Source: an uncultured Rhodoplanes sp.
GTDB taxonomy: Bacteria > Pseudomonadota > Alphaproteobacteria > Rhizobiales > Xanthobacteraceae
Direction of reading: 5' to 3'
Length of the DNA: 7,154 nucleotides
NCBI GenBank assembly: GCA_936924235.1
Contig: CAKZHN010000274.1
Location: 1 to 7,154 of the forward strand
Shown here: positions 1 through 5,909 of the stretch, piece by piece
Layout: each line of letters opens with the position of its first letter
Position numbering within the stretch: the first letter of the stretch is position 1
Position numbers and translations under genes: made by a program
The notes under the pieces: model-generated
Seen by the model: only the letters and a program-made list of their open reading frames with translations
What the model was told of the DNA's origin: nothing
Database searches by the model: none

Positions 1-3000
1 GACGATCATCGCCACATCGTATTCGCGCGCCAGAATCGCCGGATGGCTGAGCCAACCGCCGACCTCGCTGACGAAGCCGCCAGCGCGGGAGAAGTAGGGC
101 AGCCAGGCCGGATTGACCATCGTCGCGACGATGATGTCGCCGTCCTGGAAGTCCTCGATCGGATTGCCCAGCTCGGCGTTCTCCTCGGAGATGACGCGCG
201 CGCGGCCTTCGACCGGCTTGCTGCCCGCCACGCGGGTGCCGCGGATGCCGTCGAGCGCGCCATGCACCGGATGCACGTCGCCGGCCGAAGCGGCTTCCAG
301 ATCGTAGGCGGTGAGCGCAGTGCCGAGCGATGGCGACTTCTTGAACAGCAGGGCTTCGGCCTCGCGCGCCTGCGCGAGCTCTCGGAACTGCGCCGCGTTG
401 GTGCCGTCGAGGCCGAGAACCTCGTCGAACCGCAGTTGGAAGATGCGGCCGTCGAAGCCGAAGCGACGGTCAAGCACGAGCAGGGCGCGCCGCAACACCG
501 CAAGCTCACCGAGCGAGTGATGCTTGGCGTCTTCCTTCAGGGTCTGGAAGCGCCGCGCCACGGCGACGAGTCGCGTCTGCGACCTGCTCAGCGCCGGCGT
601 GTTGTCCTGATCGGCCGGGCGAGCGACGGGAGCACGACCCGCAACCATGCGGTTGAGCGTGTTGATGTCCTCGGCGTAACGCGGCTCGGCCAGCTCGTAG
701 TCGAGCACGGCGCGATGGCCGAAGTTCTTGAGCAGCAGCCAGCGCCGGCTCTTGGCCGCAGCGGTGGCCGCCTCGGCCAGCGCGCGATGCTCCTCGGTCT
801 CGGGGATGTGGCCGAGGATCGCCGACGGGTCGATACCGTCGGCCGCGAGCGCCCTGCGGGCGCGGTCGAGATAGAACGCGGCCGCGATGTTGACGACGTC
901 GACGGCGACATGGGTGTCGTGGACGAAATGGTCGTGCAGGCGCCGGATCTCGGCCACGAGCTCCGCGCTCGCGAGCTTCTCGAAGTCGGCCACGTTGGCG
1001 AGCCGGCCCTCGTCGGCAAAGCGCGGCAGAAACTGCTCGCGGAAATCGCTCTCGATCCGGTCGGCGGTGCGGATGAGCCTGCGCGCGGCGAACGGACCGA
1101 TGGCAAGGCCGCGGGCACGTTCCTGCCTGCGGTCGACATAGAGCCGGCCCAGGATCGTGACGAGATAGGCCGCTTGCCGATCGGCCGCATAGCGCAGCCC
1201 GAGCTCGCGCGCCGCAAGCTCGACGCTGCCGCCGGCCGCCCAAAGCTGCTCCATCAGCGAGAGCGACAGCGGCGTCGGCCGCGGCAGCATCTCGGACAGC
1301 TCGTTCTTGCCGAACACCACTTCGTCGGGCCGCGCGCCCTTCGCCAGGTCGATGATGCGGCCGATCTCGTGCTGCCTCGCCACCGCATCGGCATCGCCGG
1401 CCACCGGCCGCGTGATGTCGCGGCTCTGCACGATGAAGAATCCGCCGTTCTGGAAGGTCCATTCGATGTCCTGCGGCCGGCCGAACAGCCGCTCCGCCTC
1501 GTCGCCCAGCGCCAGCAGCGGCTTGAGATCGATCAGCGCGATGTCGGACCCGAACTGCCGCCGGGTGGCGCGGCCGAAGCGGAAGCTCCGCGGCCGCGTC
1601 GTGCCCGACACCAGGTCCTGCGCGGTGCCGCTGACCATCTCGATCATGGCGAGCCCGCTCGCCGCGGGGTCGCGCGTGAACAGCACGCCGGAATATTCGG
1701 CATGGACCATGCGCTGGATCAGCACGTTGCCGGCGCCGGAGGCGGGCTGATAGCTCGACGCCCGCTCGGTCGCGAACGAGGCCTCGACCTGGCCGATGGC
1801 GGCTTCGAGGCCGTCGCGGCCGATGTCGAGCAGTGAGTCGAACACGCCGGCGAAGCTGCTGCTGGCGCCGTCCTCGCCCGCGGCCGAGCTGCGCACCGCA
1901 AGCTTCACCTTGCCGAGGCGCCGCCAGATCCAGTCGATCTCGCGGCTGCGGGTGTCCGCCGGGGCTGCGGCAAACCGCGCCAGGAACGCCGGCCTCAGGA
2001 CGAGGCCGCCCGGCACCGGAAGGCCCGCGGCACGCATGCGGCCGAGGCGGTACGACTTGTTGCCGCAATCCTGCAGATGCGCGACGTCGTCGAGCACGAC
2101 GATGCCCTCCGGAATGCCGGCCTGGCGCGTGCGCTCGGCCATGGCCGCAAACGCGCCGCTCACCCACAGGCGCTGCACGATCAGCAGCGCCGCGCTGGTG
2201 ATCAGGTAGAGATCGGCCGCGGCGCTGAGGAACGCGCCGGTCGCGGTCAGCGCCGGCAGCGCAATCGCCCAGATCGCGATCCGCTTCGTGCGCGAGGTCG
2301 CAAACGCAAGATCGATATAGCCGGTGATCAGCACGCCGAAGATCAGCGGCAGGATCAGCCACGGATCGCGATCGCCGAGATCGGCGATCCAGCCGAGCGG
2401 TCCGCCGCCATGCGCGATCAGCTGCACCGCCATCAGGGCCAGCGCCATGATCGGCAGGAACAGCAGCGCAACCAGGTTTCGCACCGGCGTGATGTTGTGG
2501 CGCTTGTAGAAGTCGCGGGTGGCGCGTGCCCGCGCCGCCGGATCGTCCTTCAAGCGCAGCTTGATGTCGTCCATCTCGGCGGAAGCCTCGCGCGAGCGGA
2601 TCTGGTCGCGCTCGGCCTTGACGGCAAACGGCAGCACGAAGAGCCGCGACGCGCAGGCGAGCAGGATGATCGTCAGGACGAGGCCGATGTGATCGGCGAT
2701 GGGCGTCAGCACGCTGGCCAGCGCCTCGGCGCCCTTCTGGAACCAGCCCTTGTTGGCCTCGGCGAGCCAGGCCTTGATGTAAGGCCGCGGCTCGGTCGGG
2801 ACGGAATACTCCCACGGCACCGTGTAGCGGCCGCGATAATCGAAACCGGCGCGGTCGAGCTCGAGCCCCAGCACCTCGCCGAAGAAGCAGCTTCGCCGGT
2901 CGTAGCAGGGCACGACGATCGGCTGCTTCGGCAACTGCGCGATCTTGGCCTTCAATTGGTCGGTCGGGGTCGGCCGGATCGGCAGATTGATGGCGTTCGG

Positions 3001-3918
3001 CAGATGGTCGTTGGCGAACTCACCGGGGTAGCGCACATCGACGAAGACCGCGCCTTCGTTCTCGATCATCGCACGCACCTGCGGCGTGTCGAGCAGAACG
3101 CTCTGGTTGCGATGCTTCGGCACAGCGCGCAGATCGGAGAGCGTGCGCGCGTTGAGCCCGGTGAGCGGGCGGTTCTCCACCAGCCACTTCTCCAGGCCGC
3201 CGACCAGGAAGCGGCAGTCGATGCCCATCGCGGCGAGCGCCTGGCAGGTCTCGAAGCCGCGGTTGCCGTTGTGACAATAGAGAATGGCGGTCTTGCCCTT
3301 GAAATCGATCTTGGACGACTTCACGTCGGGAAAGCGCACGATCCTGGCGCCCGGCATCGTCCCCATCTCGGTCTCCGCAGACTCGCGGATGTCGAGCAGG
3401 ATGGTGTTCGGCAGCTCGCCGCGCGCCTTGGCCTCCAGCACCTTCTCCAATTCGTCGGTGCTGATGCCGCGCGGATGCCTGAGCTGCTCGCCGTAGCTCA
3501 CCTCCTTCAAGGTCGGATCGAGGCTCTTGCCGGCGAGCCTCGGCATCGGCCGCGTCAGCGTCGCTTCAAGTCGCTCCTGCCGTGCGTTGGCGTCCGTGAC
3601 GTACTGATAGATATTGAGGCCGATCGAGACGACGAGCACCGCGAACAACGCGGCCGCCGTGTAGAGCAGCCCGCGCGACAGCTCGGCCGAGCCGCCTCTC
3701 CGCTTCACCCGCATCGTCGCGTAGGCCGCGCCGCCGCCCAGGATGGCCGAGGCCAACGCGAAGAGCTGCGAGAGGCTGACGAAGGAGCCGACCACGAGCT
3801 CCGGCGATGGAATGGCGAAAGCCTGGCTGGTCCCGATGAGCCAGAATGCGAGCGCTCCAAAAGCCGACACGGAAGCAAATCTGCCGGCACCGGCGCGGAC
3901 GCTATTCACGATACGCAT
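1..3918 (-). CDS. Rhodanese-rhodanese-YidC-like-PPDK/RPH-like fusion membrane protein (C-terminus cut by window edge)
   Basis: An uninterrupted frame of 1306 codons reads off the left edge. The ATG at 3918 has a weak GAGG 11 bases upstream. Residues 1-38 form a signal or anchor helix (possible cleavage after AFA, residue 35). Helices follow at about 42-66 and 85-104, separated by a basic RVKRR loop. Rhodanese 1 (about 150-248) has LLDIRE and the active-site loop CHNGNR with Cys215. Rhodanese 2 (about 280-372) has FVDVRYPGEF and an atypical loop CYDRRS with Cys338. Residues 405-587 match the YidC/Oxa1 core: five helices, Arg425 at the position of the groove arginine, a charged cytoplasmic loop and the motif DPWLILPLIFGV. 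Residues 607-840 are a PPDK ATP-grasp domain (Lys621, Arg676 in VRSSA, Glu819, Gln831, Arg833). A linker of about 360 residues leads to the swivel domain with GGWLSHPA, catalytic His1292. The long linker resembles rifampin phosphotransferases more than PEP synthase. Domain calls are strong; substrate and overall role are unknown. Confidence 0.9.
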   Translation of the reverse strand, partial: MRIVNSVRAGAGRFASVSAFGALAFWLIGTSQAFAIPSPELVVGSFVSLSQLFALASAILGGGAAYATMRVKRRGGSAELSRGLLYTAAALFAVLVVSIGLNIYQYVTDANARQERLEATLTRPMPRLAGKSLDPTLKEVSYGEQLRHPRGISTDELEKVLEAKARGELPNTILLDIRESAETEMGTMPGARIVRFPDVKSSKIDFKGKTAILYCHNGNRGFETCQALAAMGIDCRFLVGGLEKWLVENRPLTGLNARTLSDLRAVPKHRNQSVLLDTPQVRAMIENEGAVFVDVRYPGEFANDHLPNAINLPIRPTPTDQLKAKIAQLPKQPIVVPCYDRRSCFFGEVLGLELDRAGFDYRGRYTVPWEYSVPTEPRPYIKAWLAEANKGWFQKGAEALASVLTPIADHIGLVLTIILLACASRLFVLPFAVKAERDQIRSREASAEMDDIKLRLKDDPAARARATRDFYKRHNITPVRNLVALLFLPIMALALMAVQLIAHGGGPLGWIADLGDRDPWLILPLIFGVLITGYIDLAFATSRTKRIAIWAIALPALTATGAFLSAAADLYLITSAALLIVQRLWVSGAFAAMAERTRQAGIPEGIVVLDDVAHLQDCGNKSYRLGRMRAAGLPVPGGLVLRPAFLARFAAAPADTRSREIDWIWRRLGKVKLAVRSSAAGEDGASSSFAGVFDSLLDIGRDGLEAAIGQVEASFATERASSYQPASGAGNVLIQRMVHAEYSGVLFTRDPAASGLAMIEMVSGTAQDLVSGTTRPRSFRFGRATRRQFGSDIALIDLKPLLALGDEAERLFGRPQDIEWTFQNGGFFIVQSRDITRPVAGDADAVARQHEIGRIIDLAKGARPDEVVFGKNELSEMLPRPTPLSLSLMEQLWAAGGSVELAARELGLRYAADRQAAYLVTILGRLYVDRRQERARGLAIGPFAARRLIRTADRIESDFREQFLPRFADEGRLANVADFEKLASAELVAEIRRLHDHFVHDTHVAVDVVNIAAAFYLDRARRALAADGIDPSAILGHIPETEEHRALAEAATAAAKSRRWLLLKNFGHRAVLDYELAEPRYAEDINTLNRMVAGRAPVARPADQDNTPALSRSQTRLVAVARRFQTLKEDAKHHSLGELAVLRRALLVLDRRFGFDGRIFQLRFDEVLGLDGTNAAQFRELAQAREAEALLFKKSPSLGTALTAYDLEAASAGDVHPVHGALDGIRGTRVAGSKPVEGRARVISEENAELGNPIEDFQDGDIIVATMVNPAWLPYFSRAGGFVSEVGGWLSHPAILAREYDVAMIV

Positions 3919-4095
3919 CAATACGGCTGCCTCGCACTGAGTGGCCACACGCGAGGAATTGCAAGGATGGTCGTCTGAGATGCGACCGGCTGCAGGCCGA
4001 AGGCCAACCGCCGCGGATTCGCGTCCGATACCGCTTGGACGCCGCCCTTATGGTTCCTCAAAAGTTAAATTAACAAATCTGTAGTAATTCTTAAA

Positions 4096-4111
4096 CCGTA
4101 TTTACCCGTAT
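4096..4111. repeat. CCGTAT direct repeat, 10-base period
   Basis: CCGTAT occurs at 4096-4101 and again at 4106-4111, one helical turn apart, inside the A+T-rich intergenic island. Direct repeats with this period can be sites for response regulators that bind as head-to-tail dimers. With only two short copies, chance is a real alternative. Confidence 0.35.
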
Positions 4112-4114
4112 AGG

Positions 4115-4154
4115 TTAATGAGTGCTTAGGATTTATGGTTAGCGGTTGGTTAAC
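4115..4154 (+). promoter_or_regulatory. Two tandem CtrA-like boxes (TTAA-N7-TTAA type)
   Basis: Two near-matches to the alphaproteobacterial CtrA consensus TTAA-N7-TTAA(C) lie close together. The first is TTAA-N7-TTAG at 4115-4129. The second is TTAG-N7-TTAAC at 4139-4154. Each differs from consensus by one base. They sit between the divergent fusion gene and cofC-like gene, 197-236 bases from the former's start codon. CtrA is a conserved response regulator in this bacterial class, but TTAA words are common in A+T-rich spacers, so this is a pattern match and not evidence of binding. Confidence 0.35.
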
Positions 4155-4239
4155 AGCGATGACGCGTCCGTTTCCACGCCCCAAAAGACAAATTTATTCT
4201 GTGCAATTACTTGGATGCACCATTCGATCGGTGGTTGCA

Positions 4240-4273
4240 GTGCACCACGCGGTCAGGCAATTGAGCGGTGCAC
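4240..4273. repeat. Inverted repeat GTGCACC / GGTGCAC
   Basis: Perfect 7-base arms, GTGCACC at 4240-4246 and GGTGCAC at 4267-4273, are separated by 20 bases. A further TGCACC lies at 4216-4221, exactly 25 bases before the copy at 4241-4246. The right arm directly follows a weak candidate -35 (TTGAGC, 4261-4266) for the cofC-like gene. This could be an operator for an unidentified regulator. There is no T-run after it, so it is not an intrinsic terminator. Confidence 0.45.
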
Positions 4274-4394
4274 AGCCCAGCCGGATACCCTCGACGAGGG
4301 GCAAGGCTTGGCGCAGGATGTAAAAAATTAACCTTGAGCCGTCTGCAAAAGGCGGCCGCGCCGGGGCGGTTCGCTGCATTGCGTTCAATGAGTC

Positions 4395-4398
4395 AAGG
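4395..4398 (+). promoter_or_regulatory. Ribosome binding site deciding the cofC-like start
   Basis: AAGG lies 10 bases before the ATG at 4409. The in-frame alternatives, ATG at 4388 and GTG at 4268, have no comparable purine run at a suitable distance. They would add an N-terminal tail unlike the family, whose proteins start within a few residues of the WAIIPAK-type motif. Confidence 0.55.
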
Positions 4399-4408
4399 TC
4401 AGCTGCGT

Positions 4409-5026
4409 ATGGACTGCTGGGCTATCATTCCCGCTAAACCCTTCCATTCCGACAAAACCCGACTGGCAAGCCTCCTGGGCGTGGACGCGCGAGCAGCGCT
4501 GAGCCGCAGGCTGTTCGGCCGCGTGCTGGACGCTGCGCTGGGCACCTTCCCGGCGGACCGCATCCTGGTCGTGACCAAGGACTCCCTCCTCCTCGCGCTG
4601 ATGCGCGGCCAGGGCCTGCACGCGCTCGAGGATGCCGATGGCGGTGTGAACCCGGCGCTGGCGCTCGGCTGCCGCCACGCGGCCGAACGCGGCGCCCGCT
4701 CGATCGTGATGCTGTCGGCCGACCTGCCCAACGTCACCACCGCCGACGTCGCGGCGCTGCGCGCCGCCATCAGCGATGCGCCGGGCTGCGTGATCGCGCC
4801 CGACGAGCAGGAGCGCAGCACCAACGCGCTGGCGCTGGCGCCGCCCGATCCGGACTTCTTCCAGTTCGGCCCGGGCTGCTTCCAGGCGCATATCAAGGCG
4901 GCCAAGACGCGGAAGCTGCCGGTCCGCGTGCTGCGCCGGCCGGGCCTCGCGGTCGATCTCGATACGCCGGAGAGCTACCGCCGCTTCGCCAAGGAGCAGC
5001 GCATGCCGTCGGGCGCCGTGGCGTAA
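4409..5026 (+). CDS. cofC: CofC/FbiD-type phospholactate (or PEP) guanylyltransferase-like protein
   Basis: The product is 205 residues, the usual size for CofC, starting at the ATG with a suitable ribosome binding site. Family members transfer GMP from GTP to 2-phospholactate, phosphoenolpyruvate or 3-phosphoglycerate, giving the activated precursor of coenzyme F420. Visible signatures are an N-terminal WAIIPAKPF with DKTRLA (nucleotide loop, about 4-22), a central VMLSADLPNVTTAD (metal-binding Asp region), and a C-terminal block with TNALALAPP, FGPGCFQAHIKAA and LAVDLDTPE. The last block is the most diagnostic part. It is cytoplasmic and has no membrane segment. Which phosphorylated acid it uses cannot be told from the sequence, and no other F420 gene is in the window. 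It converges on the TetR gene with a 26-base gap. A more general NTP-transferase role is the alternative. Confidence 0.85.
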   Translation: MDCWAIIPAKPFHSDKTRLASLLGVDARAALSRRLFGRVLDAALGTFPADRILVVTKDSLLLALMRGQGLHALEDADGGVNPALALGCRHAAERGARSIVMLSADLPNVTTADVAALRAAISDAPGCVIAPDEQERSTNALALAPPDPDFFQFGPGCFQAHIKAAKTRKLPVRVLRRPGLAVDLDTPESYRRFAKEQRMPSGAVA

Positions 5027-5032
5027 GCCACG
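5017..5032. terminator. Hairpin at the convergent junction, possible weak bidirectional terminator
   Basis: CGTGGC (5017-5022) and GCCACG (5027-5032) form a perfect 6-base-pair stem around a GTAA loop, a GNRA-class tetraloop. The loop contains the TAA stop codon of the cofC-like gene. It lies between two converging genes, where a terminator is expected. There is no T-tract on either side, so strong intrinsic termination is doubtful. Confidence 0.4.
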
Positions 5033-5052
5033 AAGCCGGCCGCGCTGTTTCG

Positions 5053-5775
5053 TCAGGACACCAGCGACGCGTAATTGCCGAGCCGGCGCGCGGGCGCCCT
5101 CGCCTCTCTGGCCTCGGGCATCTGCAGATAGCTCAGCACGAACTCGACCACGGTGCGCCGGCGCATCTCGATCGCGGTGCCGGATGTCATCTCGCGGCCG
5201 AAGATCGCGCCCAGGCTGTGCTGGTTGGAGAAATGCATGATGCACAGCGCGCACATCGAGATGTAGAAATCGACCGGATCGACATCCTTGCGGAAACGTC
5301 CGCTGCTCTGGCCGCGCTTGAGAATGCGGCCGATGATCTCGGTCAGCGGCGTCTTGAACATGTCGAGCTTCTTCGACTTCCGCAGATAGCGGGCCTTGTG
5401 GAAGTTCTCCATCGACAGGAACGACACGAAGTGCGGATTGTCGAGGTAGTAGTCGATCTTGAGATTGATCATCGCCTCGATCGCGGCAGCCGGTTCCAGG
5501 TGCTCGACCTCGATCTCCTTCTCGAGCGCGACCAGTTTCTCGAACACCGACTCCAGCGCCGAGAGATACAGTCCCTCCTTGCTGCCGAAATAGTAATAGA
5601 TCATCCGCTTGTTGACGCCGCAGCGCGCCGCGATGTCGTCGGTGCTGCCGGCCGCAAGTCCGTGCTCGCTGAACTCGGCGAGCGCCGCGTCCAGGATCTT
5701 CGACCTCGTCGCGTCGGCGTTGCGCCGTTGCGGAGCCTCTCGTCGCGGAGTGGGAGTGCGTCTGCGGGACTTCAT
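5053..5775 (-). CDS. TetR/AcrR family transcriptional regulator
   Basis: The 240-residue product begins with an unusually basic tail rich in Arg and Pro (residues 1-24), then the TetR DNA-binding domain (about 24-70). The helix-turn-helix is evident in STDDIAARCGVNKRMIYYYF (44-63), followed by GSKEGLY. The C-terminal ligand-binding part (about 75-225) carries ENFHKARYLRKSKK and a segment ending HSLGAIFGREM. This resembles the RutR/NicS-like group of regulators that sense metabolic intermediates. It probably acts as a cytoplasmic dimeric repressor. The gene is divergent from the Bug receptor gene, with 134 bases between, and a candidate operator lies in that gap, so control of both itself and the receptor unit is likely. 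The ATG at 5775 has only a poorly placed GAGG upstream. The effector is unknown. Confidence 0.93.
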   Translation of the reverse strand: MKSRRRTPTPRREAPQRRNADATRSKILDAALAEFSEHGLAAGSTDDIAARCGVNKRMIYYYFGSKEGLYLSALESVFEKLVALEKEIEVEHLEPAAAIEAMINLKIDYYLDNPHFVSFLSMENFHKARYLRKSKKLDMFKTPLTEIIGRILKRGQSSGRFRKDVDPVDFYISMCALCIMHFSNQHSLGAIFGREMTSGTAIEMRRRTVVEFVLSYLQMPEAREARAPARRLGNYASLVS

Positions 5776-5823
5776 GGCACAACCATGCCTCGCGGGGCTC
5801 TCACGCGCAACGATCCCATGCGG

Positions 5824-5852
5824 TTGACAGCGGCTCGCGCGGCCAGTTAACT
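5824..5852 (+). promoter_or_regulatory. Candidate sigma-70 promoter of the Bug receptor unit
   Basis: A perfect -35 hexamer TTGACA (5824-5829) is followed after 17 bases by TTAACT (5847-5852), a poor but correctly spaced -10. Initiation would fall near 5859, leaving a leader of about 50 bases with the strong ribosome binding site. The -10 coincides with the left arm of the inverted repeat called as an operator. Confidence 0.5.
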
Positions 5853-5862
5853 GTCGAGTTAA
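5847..5862. promoter_or_regulatory. Candidate TetR operator, inverted repeat TTAACT-N4-AGTTAA
   Basis: TTAACT (5847-5852) and AGTTAA (5857-5862) are perfect 6-base arms around GTCG, 16 bases in all, a typical size for a TetR-family operator. It overlaps a second perfect palindrome, CAGTTAACTG (5844-5853). Its position over the presumed -10 of the receptor gene and beside the divergent TetR gene suggests repression by steric blocking. Binding is inferred from position and symmetry only. Confidence 0.5.
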
Positions 5863-5898
5863 TTAGCGCCGGTGCTGCAGCCGGCCAAGACGTTTTTT

Positions 5899-5904
5899 GG
5901 GAGG
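5899..5904 (+). promoter_or_regulatory. Strong ribosome binding site of the Bug receptor gene
   Basis: GGGAGG lies 5 bases before the ATG at 5910 and directly after a run of six T. It is the best Shine-Dalgarno match in the window and fixes the start, consistent with high expression expected for a periplasmic binding protein. Confidence 0.75.
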
Positions 5905-5909
5905 ACGTC

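Larger units (their letters stand above)
3919..4408. other. Divergent intergenic region with A+T-rich island
   Basis: This 490-base stretch separates the large minus-strand fusion gene from the plus-strand cofC-like gene and should hold both promoters. The flanks are GC-rich, but about 4045-4210 is markedly A+T-rich with many TTAA words, including the near-palindrome GTTAAATTAAC at 4064-4074. Short open frames of about 60 codons exist on both strands here, but none has a convincing ribosome binding site or recognisable product, so no gene is called. No clean sigma-70 promoter was found. A weak candidate for cofC is TTGAGC at 4261-4266 with GATACC 17 bases further on. No terminator, tRNA or riboswitch fold was recognised. 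Confidence 0.7.

Noticed and set aside
43..1836. Plus-strand open frame of 597 codons
   Set aside because: It is antisense to the ATP-grasp and swivel region of the large minus-strand gene. Its translation is Arg/Asp/Glu/Ala-rich low-complexity text with no family motif, typical of high-GC shadow frames.
506..2815. Minus-strand open frame of 769 codons
   Set aside because: It lies in another frame of the same strand as the fusion gene. Only the true frame gives the PPDK, YidC and rhodanese motifs; this one is Arg/Gly/Ala-rich and motif-free.
2077..3978. Plus-strand open frame of 633 codons
   Set aside because: It is a shadow of the rhodanese and YidC-like coding region on the opposite strand. 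It has no recognisable domain and a composition typical of antisense frames.
4053..4057. GGAAC (minus strand) as the -35 of an EcfG general-stress promoter
   Set aside because: No GTT-type -10 is found at the required 16-17 base spacing, so the promoter model fails.
4333..4357. Hairpin GCCGTC / GGCGGC before the cofC-like gene as a riboswitch or attenuator
   Set aside because: The stem is short with one G-T pair, no T-run follows, and there is no larger conserved fold or leader peptide.
4135..4388. Small open frames of about 60 codons in the intergenic region
   Set aside because: They overlap one another on both strands, have no good ribosome binding site, and encode no recognisable peptide or membrane segment.
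4385..5782. Minus-strand open frame of 465 codons overlapping the cofC-like and TetR genes
   Set aside because: It is out of frame with the TetR gene and antisense to cofC. The overlapped frames both have clear family signatures, while this one has none.
5847..5862. TTAA-TTAA pair in the TetR-receptor spacer as another CtrA box
   Set aside because: The two TTAA words are separated by 8 bases, not 7. The symmetric TTAACT/AGTTAA arrangement beside a TetR gene is the better explanation.
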